A stretch of 64,000 nt of DNA, from NCBI GenBank assembly GCA_003008705.1, contig PDUO01000018.1, positions 88,630-152,629 on the forward strand, written 5' to 3'. Source of the stretch: Pezicula radicicola. Lineage: Eukaryota; Ascomycota; Leotiomycetes; Helotiales; Dermateaceae. Numbering within the stretch: the first letter of the stretch is position 1; every line of letters starts with the position of its first letter. This document shows positions 9,947 to 21,465 of the stretch, in pieces. The translations under genes were made by a program, and so were the position numbers. A model generated the notes under the pieces. The model did not search any database and was not told the origin of the DNA. It worked only from the letters and a program-made list of their open reading frames with translations.

Positions 9947-12390
9947 CAAACTTGTCTACCTCACATTCACCGTCGTTGCATGCAAAGGTGACGAACCCAA
10001 TCCTTTCAAGCTTTAACGACCGTAACGACGTGACGAACGACCCTATTAGTCCCACCCCCGAGCAGCGCCAGCAGCCACTCCGACGAAGAACTCATCTCCA
10101 AGCTGCTTCGGTTGGAATAAGTCCACCTCGAGTACAGTTTAGAGAGGCGCAACAAAGGAGCGTACAGCAGCCGCCCTCCCATGATTTCAGCGACGATCTC
10201 GAAGATTCTTCAACTCCTTTAGCTTCGGGCTCCCAGCATTACTCCCCAGAAGCACCCGGGAGACCTCATCGCGCACTTCGCATATCAAGAAACACCGCGA
10301 GTGCGATCCTCTACACTCTAGAAGAAGCTCTTCGACAACCGAACCCCTTCACACCTGATCTCGTGGAAGAGAACGCGTCAATGGCAGACCTTGTTGGTGG
10401 GGGCCCAGCTGCCTCTGCCAATAATGGTCGTGGCGGCCACGGAGCATCTAGACCGCAAGCTGCACCAGGTACTACCGGCTCGCCCAGCATCAAGGGACCC
10501 AGGGATATAATGCGAGAGCGCAATGCAAGAGAAGCTCGTAGGAAAGCAGAACAAGAAGCACTAGAGAGGGAACGAGCCGAGGATGAAGCACGACGACTTG
10601 AGGATGAAAGAAGGAAGAGTGCAGAGAGGCGAGCCGCCGCTGCTGGCGTTGCAGGGGGAACACAAAGAGGTGGGGGAGATAGTGGCCAGCGAACTACTGG
10701 CAGCACTACACAGAGAGTCTCTGAGACCCAACAGCGATCAGACCGGAGACCAGGCGATCGAGTAGCCAGCGGTGACGAGGGCGGAGGTAGAAGACCGCAA
10801 GAGCCGCCATTACAAGGTCGTGGTACAGGTGGTCGAGCGGTAGGAGGTGGTGAAGCGGCTGCTGCGGCGTCCAGCAGAGCTCGTGGACCTTCACAATCTC
10901 AAGGGCAACCAAGACCTGCTCAAGCTGAACCTGCGCGCACTGGAGCTGGTGGTTCAACTGCCCCTCCCCCAACTTCTGCACCTTCGGCTCAACCCACCGG
11001 CGGTCCTCCTCCTGCTACTGCCACGCGATCATCATTTCCTCATGCCTTCGAACGCTGGGAAACTCTCTCGGCCCACTGGGAAGGTCTTACTTCGTTCTGG
11101 ATCCGCAGACTTGAAGAAAATACCACCGAGATTAATAGAGACCCTTTGTCACAGCAACTGTCCCGGCAAGTCACTGACCTTTCAGCTGCTGGCGCGAATC
11201 TTTTTCATGCGGTTGTTGAGCTTCAACGTCTGCGTGCTTCTTCTGAGCGGAAATTTCAAAGATGGTTCTTTGAGACGCGAGCTGAGCAGGAACGCGCTCA
11301 GGAAACACAGGCTATATTAGAAGGTGCTCTAGAAGATGAACGTCGCCAAAGGGCTTCTGCGATTGAGGAAGCTGTTGCCATTGAGAGAGAAAGATCAAAC
11401 TCCGATAAGATGGTGGCGGAAATGAAGCGCGAGCTCCAAATTTCGAAGGAAGAAGCGAGACGCGCCTGGGAGGAACTTGGTCGGCGCGAACAGGAAGAAC
11501 GAGAGAGGACGCTATCACTAAGAGATGGCCAACCGACTCTCGTTGGTGGTGTCCAGGTAGTGCCAATGATGCAAGGTGTGCCAAGTCGACATGGTAGTGC
11601 GCGCGATCCGCCTCCTGCCAGACAAAGTCCTTTTTCTGCTGCCGGTGGGGCGTCTGGAGGTGGCCAAGCTGTGCAAGAGACTGGGGACGATAGTGACGAG
11701 GCTTATCAGCAGTACAGTAGAGCACAGAGGGCGGAGCCGGCAGATCCTTTCGTAGAGACTAGTGGTCGAACAAGTGCTACATCAAGACCATCTCGAACGG
11801 CCACGGCTGCGGCACCAACCTCAGCACCATCATATCCAGAATACACCCAAGCTCCAGCGGTTCAGCCCACCTCCACAGGAGCCTTTTATCAGCAGCCGCA
11901 AGGGGCCACACTCAATCCTACTGACCCGACTAGACGCGCTGAGAACGAGCCTTCGTATGTTCCATCGGAAGGTGCACTTAGTGAGGAAGAATATGAGATC
12001 GATTCCCAAGGTCAATTTATCCGTGATGCCGGTGGCAACAAAATCCCATATCAAGGCATCGTTTCTGACGATGATACAGATGAATACGATGTTGCTGCTG
12101 AGAGAGAGCAAGAACTAGCATACTTACAACGGTACGGTCATGCGCCAGTCTCGGGAGTTGAATATGGACGAGGGTCAACTGCTACTGCAGGAACAGGTAC
12201 TGGAAGTATGCCACCGCCTTCGACCCGGCCAGCTACCGAGCAGGCAGCACCTGCTGAGTATACAGGTCAGGGATATGGAAGCGGCTGGGAGTCGGTACCG
12301 CGACATCACCACCCGACGAGACTTAGTGATGTATTGGAGGAAGACGAGCGAAGTAGAACAAGTGCCAGCCAGATCAGCCGGCGCGAGTGA
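9947..12390 (+). CDS. coiled-coil, largely disordered conserved-type protein; start unresolved
   Basis: A single open frame runs to the TGA at 12388-12390. The first in-frame ATG is at 10381 (669 aa from there), yet the 140 codons before it also read as real protein (for example TASAILYTLEEALRQPN). They follow a CATAG acceptor-like site ending at 9946 and no in-frame ATG lies between the stop at 9925 and 10381, so an upstream first exon, a non-AUG start or a start at 10381 are all possible. Domains, counted from 10381: residues 35-85 are a highly charged Arg/Glu helix; about 218-390 are a conserved-looking helical and coiled-coil block (FERWETLSAHWEGL ... WFFETRAEQERAQ); the rest is Gly/Ser/Pro/Gln-rich disorder with acidic patches. 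No membrane segment. A scaffold or nuclear role is a guess. Confidence 0.75.
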
Positions 12391-12834
12391 TGAAGGGTAA
12401 TTGGACGTTAAAAAAGATAATACGCATGATATGACAGGATGGATGGAGGAAGGCGCTTAATATTCTGATTCTGAATCTGATTTGGCGGGGAGTTGCATTT
12501 ATTGGGCGTTTGTGTGGAGTCCATGTTCAAGCAAATTTTTGAGCGAGGAGTGAAGCATATTCGGATTCGGGTTGATGGACAGAAAGACACTGTCGTTGCT
12601 TGTAAGAGTATATTGAGATATGTGGGTGGCATAGATCATTAAGTACTCTCAGCATTAATTAAATAAAAAGAGATGTGTAGACATAGCCCAGGCCTGGAAT
12701 GTACGAAGTACCGAATGAGGTCACAGGAATGGGCCATGCCGAAACCATTTACAAGCGGTGTCCTATAGCGGCGCAGATAGCTATGCTTCTAGCCACAAAC
12801 CGCGAAGTCTGTCTTCTCACTCCAAAACAGACGG
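12391..12834. other. convergent 3' intergenic region
   Basis: Spacer between two converging genes. Nothing beyond probable 3' UTR and polyadenylation sequence (AATTAAATAAAAAG near 12656) is seen. Confidence 0.5.
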
Positions 12835-13786
12835 TCATGGCGGAATAACCTTCTCCAGAAACTCGCACATGTCCCTAAACTCAGCGCCAGAAGTAACATG
12901 CCCCATCCCCTGATATTCATGAGTCTCCAATGCCTCCACTCCTACAGCAACCCCAACCTTCGCCTTACACTCTCTGAAAATCCGCATTGGAATCAACATA
13001 TCCTTCGACCCATGCGCCAGAAACACATCCATCATCCCATTCGGGCCATTCCCACCCTTTCCCACTTCGTCCATAGCTTTATTAACCATCTTTAGCTTGG
13101 GTAAATATCCTGACAACCCAACAATAGCGCCAATCTTCCCAGCATATCGACTCTCCAGACCTAATCCAGTAATAAGACTAATAGCACCGCCCTGACTAAA
13201 ACCACCAACAACGATTCTATTCAATTGCACACCTCTCTTAACCTCTTCATCAATTAACTCACAAACATACTCTACACTCTTCAAAATCTCGTCTTTGTAT
13301 TCTTCTTCTCCTTCGTCATCTGACTCGTCTTTAGTAGTGCTAGTACTAGACGACCGACCTACGGGTATTGGAGAGAAATCTGTGGGCGTGTACCAGGCAT
13401 TCGTCATTGCTTCATGGTTGTGAGGTGCATTTGGGAAGAGCCAAGTTAGATGGGGTAGTTTTGATGCGGATTGAAATTGTTCTGCTATGTCTATTCTAGG
13501 GTATCAGCAAGAACACTGGTGCACATTGCAAACTCCGAGTGAAGTCTGAAGTGCTGCAGGAGGTACCAATTCTAACCGAGGTACAAGTAGACACAATGGG
13601 AAAGGAAAGAGAACAATACTTACTGACCCAGCCATCGGCATCGTCGCCTAGGCCATGCAGAAAGATAAATGTTGCTGGATTTGAAGTTGTGGCGTCTGGG
13701 GCGAGTATACGTTGGGGTGGCTTTTGTGCCATATTTTCAGAATGAGTGAGCGAGGTATGAAGAGATGGAGGGGATGGAGATGTCAT
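12835..13786 (-). CDS. acyl-protein thioesterase / carboxylesterase, 272 aa
   Basis: Exons 13786..13624 and 13490..12835 with a 133-nt intron (GTAAGT donor, GCTGAT branch, AATAG acceptor). Splicing gives FLHGLGDDADGWVNIAEQF, the expected start of this alpha/beta-hydrolase family. The catalytic triad is visible: Ser153 in GGFSQGG, Asp218 in HGSKDMLIP and His252 in GMGHVTSG. The family removes palmitoyl groups from membrane-anchored proteins such as Ras and G-alpha and can act as a lysophospholipase or carboxylesterase in the cytosol. A Ser/Thr/Asp/Glu-rich insert (residues about 100-120) before the catalytic Ser is longer than in the yeast-type enzyme. A second in-frame Met at residue 19 (MAQKPPQRIL) could be the true start. 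No signal peptide. Confidence 0.9.
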
Positions 13787-14105
13787 TGGAGATATGGGGA
13801 ACTTGAGATGGAGTACGAGTATGATACAGGATTTAATTTACCCCGCAGGTCCCGGTGTGTATCGTAGTTATAGCTAAGCGACAGCACCAGCAGTGCTGTC
13901 TTGGTGGCTTACAATGGGTGCAAAGTGCTGACCGTCACGTACTAATAGATTGAGTTCTTATAGTTTAAGTCAGTCACTCAAGTTAAGTTAGTTACGTTGA
14001 TGTACAAGTTCTAAGAGATTACACAGTTAAAACGTAGATTACATCCTCCGGGTATCATCAATTCAAGCCTTTCCAAAACAAAAATTATAACGCGTTATCG
14101 TTCAC
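13787..14105. other. short intergenic region between two minus-strand genes
   Basis: It serves as the promoter of the thioesterase gene and the 3' flank of the next gene. It includes an AAGTTAAGTTAGTTA-type repeated word near 13978-13995. Nothing else is seen. Confidence 0.5.
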
Positions 14106-17100
14106 TCAGTCATCCTCCTCCTCATCCTCCAAATTCGTAACAATCCTCATATTGAAATATCTCATATCCGGTCGTTTCGCCTTCCACACACCAAACACAT
14201 TCTCCATAGCCTCCTTTATATCATCCCACGCCAACTCATCCGTCCTATACCTTTCTAGATAAAAAGGTTTCCGCTTCCGTGCAAACTTGCTACATTTAAA
14301 TTTGATAACCGCGAGCTCTTTCCCGGTTCTCCTTACAACCTTTTCGAAAATCGAGTGTACACTGAGGCTGAAGAGTTCAGTTGAGGAGATAGGGTTCTGT
14401 CGGTCAAGTGTACTGTCGTCGTTTTCGAAAAAGAACGTTAGTTGTGGAGGACTTGTGACTGAGGTTGGTATGAGTTCTGTACAAGGTGGAGTGCGTTCTC
14501 GTATGTATTGTGGCTCAAAGAGTTCTGAGCCAGTTTTGTGATAGCCTTTGTTTGGTTGGGGAATTGAGAGAGGCAACGAAGCGTCAGGAGAGATAGGAGT
14601 AACTTCATTTGTATTAGGAGCTGTCATTTGGCCGTCCTGTTCTGTGTCATAAATATCAGTACCAACATCTTCGAGCTGATCGAGGTCATTGAAAAGGCTT
14701 TCGAGTTGGTCTTTTGGTGTTTGGGCGCGAGGCTCAATACAGTTCTGTAATTCCAATGTCAGTATCGGACACTCATCTAAATTATCATGAGGTTACACCA
14801 AAATACTTACACTTGAAGGACTCGTACGACTTTCATTCGGGACATTTATGGATATTGGGGAAGGCAGTGAAGACATAGCCTGTTTGCTGATCGATATGTC
14901 TGATGGAGTCGATGATTTTTTGGAAGAATATTTACACGAGCTGCCACTCCGCTCACAAGATTTACATGTTGATCCGAGCCCAGAATTGATGCCTACATAG
15001 AGTCAGCTAAAATGTGCTTGGAAAAATGGGAGACTATCTCACAAGAAACTGTTAGAAATTTGCATCGCTTACAAGTAGCCTCAACGGAGACAGGAAGTTT
15101 ATCTACTCTCTTGTTAATGCTTCCAAGTTGCCCTTGATGATCTACTTGACTTATCGCTTCTTCTGAAGCTGATATTTCGTTGACCGTTGCTGGAGGGGAG
15201 TCAACGAATGTCTGAGAGGATCGAGAGGAGCTTTCAATTTCATAAGTCTTGGTATAGTTTGGCTGCTGAATTGAGTTGAGTTGCTGGCTAGAATTCGTAC
15301 GCTCAAGATTTGAAGACTGCTGCAGCAGATCTGGCAGACTTACGACTTCCTCGTCGAGAGCGTCTTCTACGTCTGTTGCTGGAGGTGGCTCGACAGGCGA
15401 TTGATGAAGTTCTGAAACCACTTCATCGAGATCTCCTGAAAATGACTCCGGTGTTTGCGGAACGATAATCGGATTCTGTGCAGTTCCTTCAAGACTACCA
15501 CTTTTAGACTGACGCTGCAAACTAAGCAAATTCTTATTGGAGTATGCTTGAGTGGTGGCTGTCAGAGGTGATGTAATATCTGTCTGACAATTCTCGTCTC
15601 CAAATGGAGAACGACGAGAAGAAGCCTGCGACATAGAAACTGGCACACTTGATAGTGAGGAAATTCCTGGAAAGGGAGCCATAGAACCATACTGAGGAAG
15701 GCTTATGGGCTGTAACTCGGACGACTGAGTACCGGACCTTTCACAGGAGGTGCTTTGCGGCAAATCATGCCTCTCTGGAGCTGGAAACTGTAAATGAGGA
15801 TGAGGTGGCCAAGACCCTATGCCTTCCCATCTGACTATCGAGTCACTACTTTCGCAAGGAGGGTACATTCCTGCAAGCAGCTTCGTCAACTCTTTCTTTG
15901 TGGCGCCAGCAAAGTTCCTTGCGAACCGTGACAAAAATTTCTCACGAGATGCTCGAGAATTTCGGTCACTGCTTGACGAGCGTTTCCATTCCTGTAAGAG
16001 ACGTCGACAAAGGTCACTTTCGAAGATGATCTCCTTTACAAGTGGAGTGTTCACCAGCCATCGTAACCCGTCGTAGCTTATATTCGTGGGACTCTGGCCG
16101 TTTCCACGATGCTCACTTGTAGTCTTGATTATATTCTCTCCTGGTTCGAATGTCCAGTGGTAACGGCTGGGCTCAACGCACATAACCTTCCAGAGAGCCT
16201 CTGCCCTTCTTATAACTGCGTCATCTGAGTAAATGTCCATGACTTCATCAGAAGTTGGAGGTATGGTAGAATTAAGTAGCATGCTAGGAGGAAGTGCTAC
16301 AGATAGCAGGTTGGTGGTAGGAGGCTCACTAAGTGCAGGTTCTGGTGCAGATTCTGGACTTGTAGTATTTTGCGCAATAAGATGGTTACTGATTTCGCAA
16401 TCGCCATACTGTATGAGGGTTCATAAGTTAGCCCTTACAGTCTTGCTATTTCATTGTAACTTTGCTGTCTTCATTCCACAGGAACTGACTGACCTTGTGC
16501 CTTCCAGCCCAGCATTCAGGACAGACAGCCTTGGTGTCTGTTCCTCTCCCAGATCGTTGTACTTCGGCTTGTGCCTCTGTAGATGCTCTAGGTTCTGTCA
16601 TCGTCCTGTATTGTACATCTACCTGACATTGTCTATTTTGAGATTTCTCAAAAGCTTGATCTTGGGGGCTGACACCGTGTTGCGTCAGCATGGGGGGAAG
16701 CTTGAGAGTGACTATAAGACTTGGTCGATTTGGCTTAGAGAGTCCTGGGGGTATGAAATTGTGAGATTCTTCTATAATTGTAGGCTTTACAACTATGCTA
16801 GTCCGGTTAGCAGATGTGCCTCGGGCGGAGCAAATCTAAGTATTAATTAGCTACTTTCTGCTTTCAATAACCGTGCTCCCTGAATTTTCTGAACACACAG
16901 CAAGGAAACGTACTGTTGATTCTCCCCGAGATATTTGCCTCTCCTGGTTGAGATTTGAATCTCCAACAGGTGCTTGATCTTTTGGCTCGGGAAAGAAAGC
17001 CATACGATCTTCCTCGGTCACTTTTGCAGCTCTATACTCGAGGGACGCCGTTAACTTCCTCTTCTTGGTAGGGGGTCCTAAGGATATATTGCAATCTAAG

Positions 17101-17613
17101 ATGATTGGGCTCTGCCGCTTTGAGGCCATGGGGGAGTCTGGGACAGTGAGAGGGCCATGAGTATCTCGTGGAGGACTTGCGAAGCTCATCAAAGGTATGG
17201 CCTTTGGGGTAGCTTTCCCCTTAACCTTTTTCAGTTTTTGCTGATAATTGTAGAAAGCCTGTCGTTTAAAAAGAAATGATAAGGCCTCAGTGATTCTATG
17301 GATCTTAGTGACCACTCTATATGGAAGCCTAGGTCACCTACAGAGCTGCATCCTTGGGCCAAACTGGCAAAGATCCTCCGTGATCTGGGAAAAAGTGTGA
17401 TCCGTATTGCATCAAGAACTCCCGCGCACAAGGGCACGCATCCTGAGGATTAGAAGTAAAGGAAGTTGGCGAGATGGTGTTTCCTTTCGCAGTCCATTCT
17501 AAGAAAAAGGTTCTAGTGCTGCTAGCAAGATACTTAAAGTTCCGAAACTTGTCGTTCACCTTATAGCCAAGAATTTCTCCGATTTTGCAGACATTGGCGG
17601 TTTTGTTCAGCAT
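14106..17613 (-). CDS. nuclear protein with CCHC-like and Zn2Cys6 zinc motifs, 1060 aa
   Basis: Six exons: 17613..17342, 17295..16914, 16835..16494, 16408..15043, 14992..14811, 14744..14106. All five introns (46-85 nt) have standard donors and YAG acceptors, four of them with a clear branch point, and the phases sum to 1060 residues. Residues 323-336 read CPECWAGRHKYGDC, a C-x2-C-x4-H-x4-C zinc-knuckle pattern. Residues 778-807 give C-x2-C-x6-C-x8-C-x2-C-x6-C, the fungal Zn2Cys6 pattern. A basic PPTKKRKL near 160 could be a nuclear signal. Much of the rest is Ser/Pro/Gln-rich. The C-terminal 100 residues are basic and ordered with a fully acidic tail. A DNA-binding or chromatin role is inferred. 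A Zn2Cys6 cluster so far from the N-terminus is unusual. The ATG at 17613 is uncertain, because the open frame reads back about 16 codons further to a possible acceptor. Confidence 0.75.
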
Positions 17614-18616
17614 TTTGAGGAGCTGGTCATCCGAACAAGGGCGAGAGATAGTGATCTCTACCTAGTCTAGGTTGTAAAGTAAATTCGAAGTAAAAGACAC
17701 TTCAATTTTCGCTACAAAGTGATTCAGCCCATGCAAGCAAGGGGAAGTTTTGTCTAGGGTAACTGCTTATGCTCGCTGCTAGCCTTTCAAGCACACACTC
17801 AAACAATATTATACACCGGTTCTCTTCATTGCGCGAATTAATGGAACATTTACAAGGGATCAATTACTGTGACAACTAGCGATTTGGTGCTGTTTGCTGT
17901 TGTGTTGGTGGCTGAAAGTCCAACTGCAGCTTGCAGATCACAGCCACCAGCAGGTTTCTTTAAAATGAGCAATCGATGAACGGAAGTCTACACATGTTGC
18001 AAACAACCCCTGCCTTACTTTTCTGCAATCTTGTTAGGACATAGGCAACCTATTGGAAGTAGCATAAGTACACATTATCATACCTTATCACAACCATAAG
18101 GGGCTAGGAAGTGGGCGAAGCACATCGCACTCTATGTATTGCTGCGTTTCGAGCTACAGTACCTTTCCTACTAACCTTGTAGCCTTCCTACCTTGGCCGA
18201 TTTCAGTTATTAGAACAGTCTCTACTACTATGGGATAGATTACTGGTTATGAAAGGAGTATCCCCTCCCTGGAATATCTGCCAAAGCTTTGGCCTGTAGG
18301 ACGTGTCGATCTAACACGAGACTTCTCAGCCAATAAATTTCATGTATTTGCAGAGCTCTGAGACGCGTTAAGCGGTCATAGACGAGCAGAGTGTTCAATC
18401 CCTGTACAAGTGGCAGGCAGATATTCCGAGGGGATACATAGCTGACTTGGGTGGGTACTTTTAATCCCTAGAAAAGATAACACCAATAGGAAGTGTCCCG
18501 TGTGTTCCGGGTGGACAACCAAATCCTCTGTCCCCGCAGTGCATTCAATTTATTACACTGTTGGATTGTGGGTTGGGTAGTACAGGCCGGTCGTGTTACC
18601 CTACAGTAGCAGAAAT
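17614..18616. other. intergenic, no gene seen
   Basis: The upstream region of the double-zinc-motif gene and the 3' flank of the splicing factor gene. A TATAATAT-type element lies near 17807-17815 on the minus strand. No other feature is supported. Confidence 0.5.
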
Positions 18617-21176
18617 CTATCCCAAGCTCTCAAACCTCTCCTTTGCTTTGTCTTTCGTCTTGCTCAAGAATTCGGCATATGATCCTTTGGTCTGCCGTTG
18701 CGCCTCGTCTACGGCGTCGCCTATTTTGCCTCCTTGTGCTCCAAGACCTACCCCTTGGCTGTAAATTTCTGTCGCTATGGCCTCAGTTCGTCCTGTCCCT
18801 TGTGCACCCAACCCCTCACCTGCAGTCCAGCCCATCTTGCCCAATAGAGCGGCGCCTTTTGACTGTACTGGCGGAGGTTTCTCTGCATCTTTGTTTTGGT
18901 TAGAATCTGTTTCGGCATCCTTCGGCGTACGGTGATGCTGAGCTGCGGGTTGCTTCGGCTGGTTGAAAGCTTGACGGCGTTCTTTTGCTCGGTCCCGGTA
19001 TGCAGAGTTGTCGGTACTCGTTTCGTTTGACTTGACAAGTTTTGCCATAGCCTTAGCCACCAGTTCTTCGTTCTTCATATTGTCTCGATGGAGCTGACTG
19101 ATACGTTCATGCTTGTGGATCTCGGATTCTGTCTTAAACTGACGCGAGCATAGCAGACAGCATTTGCGCTCCAGGTTTGCAAAAGACTGAGTCGGTGGTG
19201 AATCATCCAGCACATCAGCCCCCTTTTTGGGTATCGACACGGCCCCAGATGCCGCACTTTCGTCATCTGTCGGCACGATGCCATGTAGTTCCGCATGCCG
19301 ATTGGTCCAAAATTGAAGATGAGGAGCGACGACTTTTTTTGATCCCGGAGGTGCGTCTTTTTCAATCTTTCGTTTCTTTGCTTTTGGTTCTCCTTCTTTT
19401 CCGACGCCTAGTAAACCTTCATTTGCTGCCGCAGCTGCAAGTCTTGCATGCTTGCTTTCCTTCTCATTATTGACTGTAGATGTTGGGGCAGGGCTTGCAG
19501 TGACATGTTCGCTGGCATATGCAGCTTCATCCCAGTACATCAATTTGACGGATGGATTCGACAAGGGACTGAATGTGAATTGAGCAAGTTCGGCATCGAC
19601 AACATGCAAAACAGGGACGAAGACACCGGCATGGATGTATGATAGCAGGACTGGCTTCGAAGAAATGGTGAACTTCTCCGACGCCTTGTACTTGCCCATA
19701 GCTGCCTGAGCATCTTCGACACTGCTAAACTCAGCGAAGCCGTATCGCCAAGAATCGTTGGTCTTCCTATCTCTTATCAAGAGCACTCGACGTAGCGAGC
19801 CTGCTTTTGCGCCTAGGCTGCCATCGTTTGATGTTGAAGATATCTTGGTCTTTTTGGGTGGCTGAAGATCTGTTGAAGGTGTGCCAACTTTAGTTTTGTA
19901 CAGCTTGCTCACTCCTTTTGCTAACAGCTCTTCTGTTACACCAGGCTCAAGGCCACGAAGAAGAATAAACTGTGACGCAGTGCTGTCCGGTGAAGCATCA
20001 CTGTCGCCAGTGGTTGCAAAGCCAGAGAAGGAGGACATATTAGTTTGTGCAACCACAACACCCTGAGCAGTTGCACCTGTGAGAGTAAGCAAAAGTCTCG
20101 GAGACAAGGGATAACACTCACGCATTCTTGGTGCATTGCAACGAAAACACAATGCTCTGTGTGAATAATTGGCGAGGTAGCACTGAGTCATCAGCCAAAA
20201 GTATTTCAGAGTCAATACCCAAAACTCACTACTTCACACTTCCAGTCATCCTCACTCTTGCCCGGCTTATCACGCTCGTCTTTCTCGCGACTGAATGATA
20301 CTCGAACCTTTGTGGGTTCCGAGTCCGTGGCTTGGGAAGGGTCATATGCGCCGTACAGGGAAATTGTGGGGTAGTGTCTGTCGAGAAATCGTCTTGCTTC
20401 ATGCAAAGAAGCAAACTGTGCAAAGGCAAACTGGCGCGAGAGTCCTGTAAAATTCTCAGTTAAAGATAGTCACCAATTTGTGTGCTGGTGCCTACCTGTT
20501 TTTTTGTCTCTGATTAATCTAACCTCCTCTAATCCCTCCACTCGTAGACTATGTTGAAGTTCATTTGATATCTGTATTCCAAAGCGATGGCCAGAATGGC
20601 CAAACCCTATGCTTAGCCAGAATCCCAAAAGCTGAAAGAGCACTTAGGCTAGAGGTGGATTGAATGGTGCTTGAGAGGTCCAAGAGATGCTAAAAAGGGG
20701 GCGGCCAACGTCTTCCTGTGTCATCTCCAGCGAGAGTCCTTCCAAGATGATTGTGCGGCTCGGCGGTCCTCCAAAATATGGCGAGCGACTACGGCTACGA
20801 CTTCGACTTCTGCGCGCTGGCGACTGGTAATCTTCCCTATCACGGTCGGTATAACGGGACCTTCCATCTCGGCGTGGGGACCGTGATCTCTCGTCCCTCC
20901 GCGGTCGTCCTTCGGAACTGTAATTTCGTCCAGCGGAGGCAGAAGCGTACATGTTCTCTCCAGCAGGTCCTCGCAGCGGTGCTCTTGAGTTATCTTGAGA
21001 CAGCCATATCAGCAAAGATTCATGTCAGGTTCCAAATCCAACAATCGATTACCCTTCGGCGCATTGTGGTAGCCTTGTGGTGAGCTTCGTCTTTCATATT
21101 CGTTCGCCCATGGCTCATCATCGTACATGTTGGCATCATGACCAGAGGATGGTCGCATGGGGCGTTGGTGATGCAT
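18617..21176 (-). CDS. RBM5/RBM10-like RNA-binding splicing factor, 739 aa
   Basis: Six exons: 21176..21053, 20993..20710, 20571..20496, 20444..20230, 20182..20122, 20076..18617; the introns are 45-138 nt. Order of domains: an Arg/Ser-rich segment (about 60-115), RRM1 (about 119-215; RTIILEGL and RQFAFAQF are its RNP motifs), a RanBP2-type zinc finger (about 230-250; WKCEVCYLANYSHRALCFRC, C-x2-C-x10-C-x2-C), RRM2 (about 288-400; FILLRGL, YGFAEF), a C2H2 finger (CLLCSRQF ... HKHERISQLH) and a C-terminal G-patch (about 660-703; GKMGWTAGEGLG). This is the RBM5/RBM6/RBM10 order, so a nuclear role in alternative or regulated pre-mRNA splicing, with the G-patch contacting a DEAH helicase, is expected from the family. 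The aromatic OCRE repeat is not visible. The donor at 20709 (GTTGGC) is weak but phase and RRM continuity support it. Confidence 0.9.
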
Positions 21177-21319
21177 TCTTGTGTCGCTGCTCTCGCGGTA
21201 AGTGGTGGTAAGGAGAAAGATGTGCGGAAGGTATGTAGCACATTCATCAACTATTTGTCCCTAGTAAGCAAGTCTAGGTAGACAGGGACTTCTCGGTACA
21301 ACGTCGGGACTTATTATAT

Positions 21320-21329
21320 ATCACGTGAT
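21320..21329. promoter_or_regulatory. E-box palindrome ATCACGTGAT in a divergent promoter
   Basis: A perfect 10-bp palindrome with a CACGTG core lies in the 289-bp region between the splicing factor (start 21176, minus) and molybdopterin synthase (start 21466, plus). In fungi this core is bound by bHLH proteins such as Cbf1. Its use by either gene is inferred from position only. Confidence 0.5.
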
Positions 21330-21465
21330 CAATTCATAGTGGGATGAATTGCTTTCCATTGTAGGGTGTTTTGAGATATACTGAACTCCTTTGCTCTGCA
21401 ATGCGTAATTGCTTCAAAATAAACTTGGTCTTCCATTCTCTGGACCAGAAATCGACATAATAAAG

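Noticed and set aside
9980..9991. A 23-nt intron joining ATG at 9980 to the main frame of the coiled-coil gene
   Set aside because: Phase would fit, but 23 nt is far below the minimum length for fungal splicing.
16233..16850. Plus-strand 205-codon frame
   Set aside because: It is antisense to exons 3 and 4 of the double-zinc-motif gene, whose splice signals and protein patterns are clear.
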